A stretch of 64,000 nucleotides of DNA from Cristatella mucedo. Its lineage: Eukaryota; Bryozoa; Phylactolaemata; Cristatellidae. Position numbers and translations under genes: made by a program. The stretch spans positions 2,478,501-2,542,500 of the forward strand of contig WPIO01000036.1 in NCBI GenBank assembly GCA_009760855.2, written 5' to 3'. Under the pieces are notes generated by a model that worked only from the letters and a program-made list of their open reading frames with translations, had not been told where the DNA came from and did no database searches. Numbering within the stretch: the first letter of the stretch is position 1; the number at the start of each line of letters is the position of its first letter. Below are positions 22,590 through 34,742 of the stretch, piece after piece.

Positions 22590-22695
22590 TAATAAGAATA
22601 ATAATAATAATACACTTTATATAGGCACCCTCAGAGAACCCAATCTTTTTCTAGACACTTTAAATTTTTGCAAAGGAGGCACGATCGATTGGATG
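22590..22695 (-). mobile_element. LINE family A tail only
   Basis: AATAATAATAATACAC, then GGCACCCTCAGAGAACCCAATC and the CACGATCGATTGGATGGTG block. This is a second, shorter antisense tail close to the previous one. Confidence 0.85.
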
Positions 22696-23450
22696 GTGTA
22701 CTTGTGCAACGACCCGGTGCACTTTTCACTGCGGCAAGCCTAGCAATTTCGAGGCACCGTTATCGCTGACGCTCGCAGAACGGCTACGCCGAGAGCGGCA
22801 GCTCTAGAGGAAAAATATTGTGCACGCATTTATTACTCTTAATTAGGTATCCAAACTTAAATATAAACTTAATTAGATATCCAAGGTCAATGTGGTCGCG
22901 GCTGTGCCTCCCCCTTTTAGTCGTGCTTCCTTTCTTCGGGCTCACACGTGACCTTATTGATTTTTTTTATGAAATACGAGAAATGTTTGAAAGGTTTTGA
23001 AGCCTCGGTATTGTTCACAACGAGTACGCAAAGTGATGCCTCGGGAAAAGCGCGTCTCACTTTTTATAGATCTTGCCTCTCTTGCCATCACTATAGCGAC
23101 TCGGCTTCCATTGCGACGCTTTTCTTAGCACCCTGTTTCTCGCTCGCGTTATGGTCTGCCGCCAAAAAAAACATCCGATGGCGCGGTTGCTTTCGAAGAA
23201 ACTTAATAATTTTTCATTAGGCGTCAGTCCCTGACTTACGACATTTCAATTTACGAAAATTAGGAGAAACGAACTCGGCCACTGTCACGCAAAAAAGTCG
23301 AAAATCAAAATGCATCCAAGAAAACTTTTAAAATCCGCTAGCGGTCAGTAGATTTGACAACGCCATAAAACACTGGGGAGGAAGCGATGTCAGACAGCAT
23401 ACATTGTTGGTACTGAGGGCTGAGGGCTATACTATAATATGCAAATATAA
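22696..23450. other. no gene recognised
   Basis: Unique sequence. Open frames are short and unremarkable. Confidence 0.5.
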
Positions 23451-23457
23451 ATATTAC

Positions 23458-23530
<73 letters not shown>
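23458..23530. repeat. (TA)n(TG)n microsatellite
   Basis: A short TA run leads into an uninterrupted TG run of about 60 bp. Confidence 0.95.
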
Positions 23531-23531
<1 letters not shown>

Positions 23532-23537
23532 CAGTAA

Positions 23538-23692
23538 ATAATATGTAATTCCTTTGAATAGCGCCATAAGAGAACTTAATCTCTATTCAGGCGTTGCACA
23601 TATGCCACAGGGCTCGAGCCCACGTCGTCGGCCAGACCTCGGTCGGGACGAGCACCTTAACCACTGGGCCAAACCAGGGCAGCTTGAAGCTC
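23538..23692 (-). repeat. SINE1
   Basis: The antisense tail ATAGCGCCATAAGAGAACTTAATCTC is followed by GGGCTCGAGCCC (box B) and CACTGGGCCAAACCAGGGC (head). Both tRNA-like parts are readable. Confidence 0.85.
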
Positions 23693-25984
23693 TGCCGCTG
23701 CGGCAACCTATCACGTACAACGAAGAAAATTGTAAGACAGGTAACGAGCGGCGATGACAATGTGGCATGAGAGCTCGCTATTTGCTGCGTCGGCTATTCT
23801 GGCCGTGAACGGTTTGAGTTCTAACGGAGCGGCAAATAAATCAAATGCGGTTCCGTGTCCGACGCATTATTATGCGGGCTCGTGCTGCGCCTCAGACTTG
23901 TCAAGATTTTTAAAGAAGCTAAAGACTCGCCACTACCTACCTGGCAGCACAGGCGTCTCTGGCCTCACGAAGCGCTCGCTGCCTTCCAGCGTTCGTTTAG
24001 TGTGCTCGCTGTTATTGGCTACAGTTGAACACGCTTCCCTTTCTTTTCATTCTACGCCAAGTGACTAGACATTATCAGCTGGTTCTCCCAGTGCGCTGCA
24101 AGAAGAAAACGATGAAACGGTGCTTCCTTTGTGCTATCGGACCTCTGCTCTCTGCGTCCTCGACACACTGACCCTCGGCGTGAGCATTACCGGCTGCCGC
24201 CGACTCATTCGCCGCCGCGACGTCTGCGCTTGCCCAGCGCCGCCGTCACAAGCATTTAAATCTCGCGCCGCGAGATGCAGACTTTAGCCGACCGTACTGC
24301 GACCTCGGGTGACTCGACATGCAGCGCGCTTCGCTCGACGCGGAGCGTGCAGCTACGCCGCCGCTCGAGCAGGCGCGCGCGCGCCCGTCCGGCGGGGGCG
24401 GCGACGCGGCCCATTCGCCGCCAAGTTGCGGCGAGCCGAAACCTCGACCGGATGTGTCGCGCGCGGATCGGTCCGATACGACGAGGTGGGCGTCGTCGTT
24501 CGGTCTGAATGACGCTAATAATAGAGACGTGAGATGTTTTCGCAGCTCCCCGCGAGAGTGAGGCTCGCGACGACGCAAACTCGGGACGGTTGGTGCGAAA
24601 GCGAGCCGGCGGTCGAAGTGCGGCCGTCGCTCTCTTGCGCGCTGTTGCAATCGCGCAGCGTCGCTTACGCACGCGCAGCGGCGGCGGCTTTCTACCGCCG
24701 GGGCCGCAAATGCAGCGTTCGTTTGCATCGGCGCCGGTCGTTGCCGCCGACGCGCGAAAAATTCGGGTCGGCCTTGACCCCGGGCCTCGAGAAGTACGGC
24801 TGGCTGGTCGCAGGTGCAGCAGCCCTGACGTGCTCGGGTATTCGGAGGGTAACGCTGAAAACAGCAGCCATGCAGAGACCGCCCATACCTTGCCTAGTAA
24901 AAGTCCGCGTGTCGCAGCACCGAACTGTCCATTCGACAGCAACGGAGGGCTACACGGAAGCACTGAAATACCAGAGCGACGCCCGCAGAGCACGACAACA
25001 GACTCATTATCGCGCGGCGGCGGCTTTCGGGGTTTTCGCGCTGCCTAAGCGTCGATTGCAACATAACCGGTTCCTGTTCGCCGTTGCTCAGTAGTTGCGA
25101 ACGATATCCGGACAGTCATACACAATTTTGCCGACCAGAACACCGTCGTTTCATTCAGAAGGGCGCGCGGCGCGAAGCAGCAGCAGCAGGCCTGCTGGCG
25201 CGCGGAGCAGCCCTCGCGTCCAGCGGCGCACGAGTCCGATTAGCGAATGGCCCCAGCTCGCGCTCCCAGCATGCCCCAGCGCGAAATCGCTGCATGCCCC
25301 AGCGAGCGCTCCGAGTCCTCGCAGTTCCGCCCGCGTCCTCATCGTAGCTCGGTCGAGAGCGAGATGCGAACGCTTACCAGGGCAGCGCGCGGGCTCGGCG
25401 AGGACGCACGCAGAGTCGCAATACTCCGACGCAGCCGATCCAACTGCCGCAACGTAACGTCGCGGTCAAACGTAGAGGAAGCTGCGAGCTCGGTTCGACT
25501 GGGTGATTGATTCTTCTTTAGCGTCTTTACTAACGCCGCTGGCGTCCGCGGAGAGCATCTTCGACAACCGGACGGAGGACCGTCTGCGAACGATTCGTCG
25601 CTCGGCGGGGGCGGGGAGAGAGTCTCGCGCGCCCGCTCGATACGCGCCACTTCCGGTCGCTTTGCTTCACCCGCTTTGAGACCCGAGAGGGACGTGCGCG
25701 GCGGCGCGCCTCTTGGTCGTGTGCATCCGGCCTGCTGAGTGTTCGGCTGAAAGTGCTCGCTTATCGCGAAGCGACCGTCTCCTCTGCGAAACTCGCGCCG
25801 CCGCCTGAGACCTTCTCCCGGGCAGGGCGAAAACAGATCTTCGGTGTGCCGAGCGCTCGCGTTTGCTCTTTGCACTGCGCAACAGCTTCCGCCCTCAAGT
25901 TCCGTCGTGTGCACTCTCCTGCGGCCGGGCGACCACGCACGCGGCACGTGCGGCGTGCGCGAGACTACCAGTACTGGTAGTAAC
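23693..25984. other. GC/CpG-rich block, no gene recognised
   Basis: From about 24,150 the sequence is very GC- and CpG-rich and gives long open frames on both strands (up to 245 codons). None has a recognisable domain, and overlapping open frames in several phases point to composition. It could be a CpG island or contain 5' exons of an unseen gene, but the sequence alone does not show this. Confidence 0.5.
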
Positions 25985-26330
25985 ATCCCAATAATACATT
26001 TGATATAGCGCTCTAAGAGAACGCAATCTCTCTTTCTAGGCGCTTTACATTTGCTGCAAAGGGAAACGCGATCGAATGGTGAGTAATATCATGCTTGATA
26101 AACAATATGAATAACATGGTTAGGGGTGACATGTACAGGGTCAGCATGCAAGTGTGGTTAGTGGCAGCATGCACAGTGTCAGCACGCATAAGCATACAAA
26201 GGACGAATGACGGAGACCCACTAAATGCTGTGTGATAAATAGATGCATTTTTAGTTTTTTTTTAAAGTTCGGTCAAGTCAGGAGATGTCGTGACGCATGC
26301 CGGGACTGAGTTCCAGGCTTCGGGAGCATG
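25985..26330 (-). mobile_element. LINE family A 3'-end fragment
   Basis: The antisense stem-loop (ATAGCGCTCTAAGAGAACGCAATCTCTC) is followed by the CATGTACAGGGTCAGCATGC block and GAGTTCCAGGCTTCGGGAGCATG. It inserts into GC-rich DNA. No clear target duplication was seen. Confidence 0.88.
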
Positions 26331-28604
26331 TTGGCGGTCGAGGAAGTTTTAGCCCAAACCTTAGCATCCGCGCAAAACGACGAAACGGATGGGACGGGTG
26401 ACCTCGCGCTGTCCTTCGAGGCGGAACCGTCTGCGAGCGAGCGCCGTACGCCGGATATCCGAGCGTGCGGAAGTTGGCCCCCCCCACCCGTCGCAGAGAA
26501 CTTCGTTAATTCGCCGTTTCAAAAGTGCTGTGCTGCTTCCACGTCCTGGCGGTCGCCGCTAGCGAAGAGCTCGTAACGGCGCTGGTCGCAGCCGACTCGG
26601 CGCGACGAACGGCGGCGACGCCTGAACCTCGTAGCAGCGCAGCGGCTGGCGACTCGCACGAGCTGCACGAGTGCACGCAGGCGTGGACACATGCCCGACA
26701 GGGAACGCGGGAACTCGTCGGTAGCGACGACGAGCGCTCGTACCTTGCCTTAACAAGTATCCGTATCCATAACGCAGACAAGTCTAGTTGGCAGCAGCAG
26801 CGGAGGAGGCTAGGGGCGTTCGACCGCTTTGATGTACACCGACGGCTCCCTGGCCCGAGAGCTCAAATCAGCTCTCCAATGCCAAGGCCAGTGCCCCGAC
26901 TCGGGAATCACAACCGTCTGCTTATCTAGTGGCATCGGCTTCTATGCAGCCCCGGCTATAGATTATCGCGTGCTATAGGTTCCTAGCCGTTGCATTGCTG
27001 CAGGAAACGCGAATATTTATTATCAGTCAGAGCGCAGCGAGTTTAGCTCACGTCACCGCCGTTTTTTAAGCTGCCTGACGCTACATTGGCGAGGAAGCCT
27101 CGCTGCTGCAATACTCTGGCGGCGCCGATGCGTTCGACACGAGCCACGCTCCTAATTTTAAAGGGTAACGTGCTGCAGCGCCACACCGCGACGGTCCTTA
27201 CACCCTTTGGGCCAGTTTGACCCCGCGAATCGCATTGGGCTTTAGCGGAAAGCTCTTGGAGAGGAACGCATCGAGTTTAACGGTGAGCGAGGACCTGAAA
27301 CCCTACCGGGTACGTAGTCTCAGTCAGCGCCTGCTGCGCCATTACCAGTTCCGAGCGTCGGATACGTGCGCTTCGTACGCCGTAGCACCAGCTCGCTGTT
27401 CTTCGGTCCGAATGTTCCCGAATCGCTCCCGAACATATCGCGGCCCCTCAACATCTTAAGCGAGCGATTAGTGGATTTCGCAGACTGCCGACATGTAGAT
27501 GCTTGGATATTGCGCGAGTGCCGACGACGGCGTCTGCGACCCATCCGTCCCACGCGTCTGCGGCGGCTGCTGAAAGCCGCCGCAGACGCGTGGGACGGAT
27601 GTGACGGCGCGAGCTCGAGGCACCAGAGGCAGCAAGCGTCGCCGGCCGCCGGCCGCGACGCTTGGCGGCGAACCGAAGACGAGCAGGCACGTGCGACCTG
27701 CACGTCCGAGTCGACGTTACTGGCCTTTCGGGCCTACTGCTGGCACGAGGCTCGCGTCCACTCGACACGTCCTCTGCCGCCATTTTCGCCGCCGCCGAGC
27801 TCTGTGCTCTCGCCGGCCGGCCGTGCCGGAAGTTCGACCCACTTTTCAACCGTCCGACGGCCTGCGACTCTCCCTGAGCAGTCTGCCCGCCCGCCCGCCT
27901 TTCAGAATTGCACTCCGCGAGCGGCGCTTGCCTTCCGCGAGCGTTCGCTCGAGTCCAGCGGCAGGCAGCTCTTTATAGTCCACTGCAAGCGAGGTGAAAG
28001 AGAGGCCCGCCTCTTTGCTTCCGGGGCTCTTCTGCCGCTAGATAAATGGGGCTGCTGATCAAGCTGACCTCCACCTTCGCTGCTGCGACTCACCACGACG
28101 CACGCGAGCAGCGTGCGTACGCAAACCGCTACGCTGAGCAGCTCCCACAAGCAAAGGCAGTCAGTAAAGATGCCGCCGCTTAAAGGAATGCTGCTGCTGC
28201 CGCCGCGCCCGCCGAGCTGAAAGCCGTGGTTGCGTATCCCCGTGGCGGCGGATGCGTAAACAGCTCACCTTCACCTTCGCTGCTACGACTTATCGCGACG
28301 CACGCGAGCAGTTGAAGCAGCAGAGCTGAAGGCGGTGGGTGTGCGTCGCCGCACTACCACGGTTGCACGGCACATCCGATACAGAAGCCACTGTTGCTGC
28401 GTGCGAGCTAGCGACGCTCCCGAAATGGTCACCGATCCGCTACAGCCTGCCTTTAGTGCGACGTCAATTTGGAAGACGACTCACATCCGTCGTCGAGTTG
28501 CGAGTCCTGCTCCGTCGGAGCAGACTTGAACCCGCGACTGGTGAAACCAACCGAAAGCTGCCACTCGCCACACTTGCGTGCAAATTTAAATAACAATAAA
28601 TAAC
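26331..28604. other. GC/CpG-rich block, no gene recognised
   Basis: Like the block to the left of the LINE, it has long overlapping open frames (one of 230 codons on plus at 27,366-28,058) without recognisable domains. A partial duplication of ACCTTCGCTGCTGCGACT with CGACGCACGCGAGCAG appears at about 28,065-28,115 and 28,268-28,312. It contains a perfect hairpin, listed separately. Confidence 0.5.
27542..27601. other. perfect inverted repeat, 27-bp arms, 6-nt loop
   Basis: The left arm begins CATCCGTCCCACGCG, the right arm ends CGCGTGGGACGGATG, and the loop is GCTGAA. All 27 pairs match. An RNA copy would form a very stable hairpin; on DNA it could extrude as a cruciform. No homologous mobile element was recognised. 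Confidence 0.95.
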
Positions 28605-28689
28605 ATACGAATAACTTTAAAACATAATTTATATATGATAATATAATTATATAATAATAATAATAATAACATAATTTATAAATAACATA
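28605..28689. repeat. A/T-rich stretch with (AAT)n
   Basis: ATAATTATATAATAATAATAATA-type sequence directly before a LINE fragment. Confidence 0.7.
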
Positions 28690-29075
28690 CAAATACCTCG
28701 TATAAACCTCAAATCCTTTGGAGACCGTGCATGTAGTTCGTATTCTCCCAAAGGCTGGAACTCAGTCCCAACTTGCGTCAGAACATCCCCTGACTTGACC
28801 ACATTTAAAAAGAACTTAAAAACACACCTATTTAGGACAGCATTTAGTGGGCCCTTGTGATTCGTCCTTCGTGTGCTTATTCGTGCTGACACTGTGCATC
28901 CTGCCTCTAACCACATTTGCATGCTGACCCTGTGCATGTCAGCCCTAACCGCGTTATTCATGCTGTTTATCAAGCATGATGCCACTCGCCATTCGATTGC
29001 GTTTCCTTTGCAGTAAAGCGCCTGGAAAAATAATTGTTCTCTGGGGGCGGGTGTTTTATCAAGTGTATTATTAGT
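28690..29075 (+). mobile_element. LINE family A 3'-end fragment
   Basis: It runs from AACCTCAAATCCTTTGGAGACC through CATTTAGTGGGCCC and the GTGCATCCTGCCTCTAACCAC block to a worn stem-loop (AGCGCCTGGAAAAATAATTGTTCTC). Confidence 0.88.
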
Positions 29076-30712
29076 TATTTTTCTTATTTTTATTATAAAG
29101 TGGCATGGCGGTAGAACCGTCGCTACTGCCCACGTTCAGCCAATGACTTGCCACCCGGAGGCAGCGAGTGCTATTTGAAGCACCTCATGACTCATAACCA
29201 CCACGACGCGGTCAGTCAGTCCACGGGTACGCGCTCGGCACGACCAGGATTACTCGCTTCCGCCTCTGGTCATGGCGAACTGCTAGCCGCCGCGAGAGCG
29301 ACCGGCCTCGCACCGTCGTGGGTGGAGACCGGGAAAATGGCCACCGGATGTTGAGCAAGTCGGCTGGGCGAGTCGCGGCCCCGGCGGTGAAGTTTTCGAT
29401 CCCGGATGCTGCTTCGGTCGCAACCGGTTTGGCCGCATCCTTGTTGACGACGCCCCTTGGAGCCAAGAGCGAAGAGTCGTCGCGCTAAGCGCAGGCGCGG
29501 CTTCTTTGTTGGGGTCGCGTGGGGTCCATCGCAGCCTGTCGCCGGCAGCCGCAGACCCGACTATCATTAAAACGATAAAAAGAAGCAGTTTGCCGGACTC
29601 ATTAAGCAGTGTAGCTTCTCAGCGGGATATCTTAGTGCTGGAAATAATGAATATGTCGTGAAGTCGTGCAGGATTTAAACTACGACCACCGTAACCACGC
29701 GATAATGGAATAATAAAATTCACTAGTTTCGAGTGCAAAACGAATAAGATCTACATACACATAGACATGTGCATCAATGTGGAACATCTTCCACGCAGCA
29801 CGTCTGCGGAGCAGACTACTGTCACTAGCTGTGAAAGTCGAAATGACGTCTCGATGGCCAGGGCACCTTCCCTGGTACGCAAGGCCATCAAACGGAAGAT
29901 CCTTACACGGTTTATATGGGATGTCGCTCGGCGTTCCAGTATCTGTCCTGATAACTAGCATCCGATTGGCTGAGTTTGTGATTTGGAAAAGATCAATTTA
30001 ATTTCGCCACCATCCGGGAAGCGGAAAAATAACCAGTAGTTTTGGAAAGTGAGCTTTCGCTGCGACCGACTGGAATGTGGCGGCGATGAAGAAAAACAGG
30101 AAAACCGCGCTTCAAGGAAACGAGGCTCGACCTGACCTCGGAATCCACCATGGAAACAAGCGGGTCATCTGCACTACCACTCGCACAATGTTTGCCAGCT
30201 GTAACTAGCCTAGTCAGCACGCTACTCGTGCGAGAAAGCTTGTGCTGCCATTATACGCTCTGCCCTCGAGCAGGCGGAATGGGTCGAACGCTGGCGGGCA
30301 ACTTTGGGACGCAGCGTTTTCTTTATTTGCCGCTCGCATGCGTGGGGCCTGACTTGCTTACCGTCTGAACAGTAGTCGGCTCTTCAAGAGGGCTCAATAT
30401 AGCAGCGGGATGGGGAGGAAAGGGCTCTAGTTGCATGGGGGAGAGGGCTTGCAGCGCAGGTTTTCGCTTGCTCCCATTCTTTGAAAATGCACAGCTGCCT
30501 CTACTCGAGCCTCGTCCTGACCGGTTTGCTAAGCGCTCCGCCAAAGGTCAAGGCTCCATTAAAGCTCTCGGCACATCCGAAGGCATCGTACGCAAAGGCA
30601 AGCCAGGTGCACTTTGTTGTAGCTACCTAGCGTTAGTATTAGTAGGAGCAGCGCGCCGACCTCGGCGTCGACCTTGATGCCGATCAGCGCTCTTCGCTTC
30701 TCTTCGGCCGTC
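29076..30712. other. no gene recognised
   Basis: Unique sequence, moderately GC-rich. No domain, RNA gene or clear repeat was seen in either strand. Confidence 0.5.
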
Positions 30713-30809
30713 GCGCCCTCGAGACTGGCTCGCGCAGCGACGACTGACGCGACGCCGTGTCGGTGCGTCGGCCAGACCGCAAGAGTCGGGGAGCTGGCTG
30801 GCCGTCCGC
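30713..30809. repeat. unassigned dispersed repeat, copy 1
   Basis: The segment from GCGCCCTCGAGACTGG to GCTGGCCGTCCGC is about 97 bp and recurs in the same orientation at 42,726-42,814 with few differences, the main one being a small deletion in copy 2. It has no resemblance to the LINEs or SINEs here. Confidence 0.85.
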
Positions 30810-31167
30810 TGCTGGTGGTTGCTACAGCTGCTGCTGCCGCCGGCCTCGTCGCCACAGTGGCTGCTGCTGCTGCTGCTCCAGGGTGTCTCCTGCTGCTGCT
30901 CCTGCTCCTACGATGCGCAGATCTGCTGCTGCTGCCATGCATACATAGCGTAGTAAATATGTGGCCTTAGCCTCAGGTCACGTCCCTGCACCTGTCGAAA
31001 AGGCTGCAATCAGGTTGCCAATTAAGAAGGCGACGCCAGACGAAGAGGACTTACAGAGAGCAACTTGAGCGACTATCGCCCAGTCTACTTCCTCAGTTCC
31101 TATCAAAGACGCTGAAACGAGTCGTGGCTGACCGGCTGAGCTCTTACATTGAGAATTGACAGAGAAT

Positions 31168-31195
31168 TTACTTGGTAACCAAGGTTACCAAGTAA
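31168..31195. other. short palindrome inside LINE A
   Basis: TTACTTGGTAACC and its exact complement are separated by AA. It lies where family A should read smoothly from SYIEN into the next RT block, so it is a local inverted duplication in this copy. Confidence 0.9.
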
Positions 31196-32299
31196 GTTGT
31201 AATCGCTGGTTTCGGAGCTTGTCTCTCCTTACTGAGAGTCAGCGTTGCTTCGTGTGCGTCAGGACGACCTTATCAAGAATGCAGAAACTTGGGGAAAATC
31301 TTGCTTCTTGTTTTGCACGATCTCTTGGCAGCGTTAGATTCTGTGGTTCCGAAAATTCCTCTCGAGTGCCTCTCATATCGCCTGAGTATTTATATCGTAT
31401 TTGTACTGACACTTCGCTGCAAAATTCCAGGTCCTATCTCAGCAGGAGACTCCGGAGTGTTGACGTAAACGGGGCGAAGATCATTCAAGCAATCATTAAA
31501 ACGCGGAGTACCTCAGGGCTCTGTGCTTGGTCCCATTCTTTTCACAATGTATGCCCTCCTGATTCTTGTGGTTGTGATTGCTAAGCACAATCCAGGCTTT
31601 CACTTCTATGCAGATAGTAACCAGCTGTACCTCTGCTTCGATCCCTGGCAGACCTCCAGTAAGTCGAATTCTCTCGACTACCTTGCTCCTTGTATTGCTG
31701 ACATCTGCGCTTGGATGGCTTCAAGGTTTTTCAAATTGAATGACAATAAAACCAAACTACTTGTTACTAAGGGCAAACTGAGTGGGAGACTCGGAAATCG
31801 AAAAGCGCTTGGCGCTTGAAAATCAGCTCTGCCAGTACATCTGCAGCATCTACACGAAATCTAGATGTCCTGTTCCCAAGCGACCTTTTACTAGACGACC
31901 GCCTAAGCTCCCCAGTCACGTCTGCCTACTTACAGCTACCTAAAATTGCAAAAATAAATTTGGGCCTGCTTAGAAAGAGATACATCAAAATTTTTCCATG
32001 CATTTGTGAGATCGCGTCTAAACTTCTGTAACTCACTGCTTGTTTTCTACAAGCTTATGCAATCATGTGATTTAAGGTGTTGAAAAACTCTGCAGCTAGG
32101 CTTGTCTGTCGTGAGCGTCGCAGTTGCCACATCACACCCCTTCTCGCCGACCTGCACTGGCTCCCAATCAAGCAGCGCATCGATTTCAAGGTTCTGACTC
32201 ACTTTTAGGTCGGTTTGTTCTCTGGATCCAGACTAGCATCGTAGCAGAACTACTCCCCAACCAGGCTAAGCATCATACTGCCAGCTTTTCTAAAAGTAA

Positions 32300-32365
32300 T
32301 GCATTTGTTGTAGCCCCCTCAGAGAGCTCAATCTCTTCCTAGGCACTTTGCATTTGCTGCAATCA
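32300..32365 (-). mobile_element. LINE family A tail fragment, nested antisense
   Basis: GCCCCCTCAGAGAGCTCAATCTCTTCCTAGGCACTTTGCATTTGCTGC is the antisense tail of family A. It interrupts the plus-strand family A copy, which resumes with CCAACCTCACATCCTTTGGAGACC. Confidence 0.75.
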
Positions 32366-32745
32366 CTTAGCTGTGCCTCGAACCAACCTCACATCCTTTG
32401 GAGACCGTGTCTTCAGTTCGTATGCTCCCTGGAGCCTGGAGCTCACTCCGACTGTCGTCCGACATCACCCGACTTGACTTATAAAAAAAACTAAAAGCCC
32501 ACCAGTTTCTCTAAGAATTGAGTGAGTCCTTGTTATTTATCCTTAGTGTACTTATGCGTGCTGATACTATGCATGCTACCACTAACCATAATTTACAAGT
32601 TGACACCGTGCATGCTATCACTAATCACATTGTACTTATTGACACTGTGCATGTTACCGCTAACCATTTGATTATGCTTCCGTTACAGCATCAGTAGTGC
32701 CTAGATAGAGATTAAGTTCTCTGAGGACGCTATACAAATTTATTA

Positions 32746-33139
32746 CTACAATCACTATTATTTCTGACAGATTATTTCCAATATTCCGTGTAAGTGGTTC
32801 CTCTTCGGAGTTTCGGTCACGCTTGAGAACCGAGCCTGTTTGCAGCACGTCTGAAAGTAGAAGCCAAGTTCTAACCACACACAACCTCTAACCTCCATCT
32901 TTATTGTGGTGCATCGAACGGACAACTGTACTAATTCCAAGCGTGAGCTGCGAGAGCCGGAGGGGTGGAGCCGGAAACAAAACATAGTTGGTACATCGGG
33001 GTTCTGTGCAAAAGTGTGGACAAGCGAGACGACCTCGGCCTTGACATTCAGCCAAGACGTCCGTGACCTAAAATTTTCTGCTGAAAACTATCGCTTTGGG
33101 GGTTGCAAACTTTTGAATTCAACCGATGGTTTGACTAGA
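32746..33139. other. no gene recognised
   Basis: Unique sequence between two LINE copies. Part of it may be strongly diverged family B sequence. Confidence 0.4.
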
Positions 33140-34742
33140 TATTTTTACAATCGCCCCAGTATTTGCAGCGTGGCAGGGATCTCACGATGGGATGGGGGAC
33201 ACTGATTGCGAAAAGAAATACAAGATTACACACAGAGGTCCTTACAAAATATCGCCCAGTTTTGATTCTTCCTTTTCTGTCGGCGATTCTTAAAAAACTT
33301 TTCGCTAAGCAGCTTGTAGCACGCATTGCGAACAATGATCTTATGCGAAAATAATTTCAGTCGGGGTTCAAGTGCCAGCACTCCACTGAAAATGCACTCC
33401 TCCGTGTAACCTAAGACATCCCATGCACTTGTTCTATCAGCTGCCTTCGACACTATTGATCACGGCAGCCTATTTGAACGATTGAGAACAGCGTTCGGCC
33501 TGGCAGGCGAGGCACCCACTGGGGTGGTTCAAATCGTACTTGTCCGATCTCGTTCAATCCATGTCGTGTAGGGACTAGGTCTCATCCACCAGACCAGTCA
33601 CCAGTGGAGTCCCACTCAAGAGCCGTCCTCGGTCCTTTGCTGTTCTCTAGTTATACTGAACCTTTGGGGAAAGTGAATCGGGCTCGTGGAAGAGGCTATC
33701 ACTTTTATGCTGATGATACGAAGCTGTATTTGTCATTTAAGCCGTCGGAGTCTGCTGCAGCGACTGGTGAACTGAATGCTTGCCTTGCAGATATTTGATC
33801 CTGGATGTAGGAATATTTCCTTAAACTAAACGACTATATAACGGAACTGCTACTGACAGGATAACAAAAGCATATGGCCGGACTAGAAGACTTTGCTCTT
33901 CTAATAGTTGATGCTGTTTTGCGATCATCCCATTGTGCTCGGAATGTGCGTGTCGTCTTTGACAGCTGCCTGAGTTTTGAATGCTTCGCTAAGAAGATTA
34001 CTTCTACAGTTGGCCATCACGTCAAATCCCTATCTAAGATTGGGAACTGTCGCCCTCGGTAGCTTGCAAAAAGTTTAACTATTTCATTAGTTTTGTCTCG
34101 GCTTGGCTATTGTAATTCCCATTTGGCGGTGCTACCGAAAAAAGCCACTAGGCCACTACAGCTGGCTACAAATATGGCTGCACGGCTAGTTAACAAACCC
34201 CAGAGGCTTAACCACGTGTCTCCTTGGCTAAAAAAGCTAGGATGGCTGCCGGTTGATCAAAGGATACAGAGCAAAGTTCTTACGCTGACCCACAAGGCCC
34301 GCCACGGCTTAGCTCCTTCGTACCTAGCTGAACTGCTGCATCAGTTTCAACCTGTTCGCGCCCTCAGGTCCTGTATGGACAATAAATTAGCTGTTCCATT
34401 CCTACGCCTAAAGACCGTTGGCGGTAGAAACTTTTGCTCTGCAGGTCCTAGACTGTGGAACTCGCTTCCACAATTCTCGTGCAATTACAACTACTCTCCT
34501 CCTGCCGACTATGGCTCATCCTTTCCAACGGTCCTGAGCTGCTGGTTCCATGCTACTCACTACCTCATATGCTCTCCTGACTCTGCTATGCTTCCAACTT
34601 TCTCTTTGTTGCGTAAGACAAAGTCTGTTGGCTACCGAATGCGTACCAACAACCACTTAGGCTTTGAGTGGGCTACACACAGCTCTCCTGCGTAACACCC
34701 ACATAGTCTTTGTGGCTGTTCGGAGTCGCAGAAGGAGATACA
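33140..34742 (+). mobile_element. LINE family B, RT to 3' end
   Basis: The readable order is TKYRPVLILPFLSAILKKLF, a worn [59 protein letters not shown] (YADD intact), then KKLGWLPVDQRIQSKVLTLTHKARHGLAPSYLAELL and PDSAMLPTFSLLRKTKSVGYRM. A 200-codon open frame at 34,093-34,695 keeps the C-terminal region, while several stops and shifts break the upstream part. It is one of the better preserved family B copies. Confidence 0.88.

Larger units (their letters stand above)
30985..32745 (+). mobile_element. LINE family A, RT region to 3' end, degraded
   Basis: Worn RT motifs are readable: SDYRPVYFLSSYQ, GVPQGSVLGPILFTMYA, FHFYADSNQLYLCF (YADD changed to YADS) and ADLHWLPIKQRIDFKVL. Frames change repeatedly. 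The 3' part has GCATGCTACCACTAACCAT repeats and a final AGAGATTAAGTTCTCTGAGGACGC stem-loop. Confidence 0.85.

Noticed and set aside
27366-28058. 230-codon plus-strand frame across the 27.5-kb hairpin
   Set aside because: The composition is GC-driven, the hairpin lies inside it, and no domain is visible.
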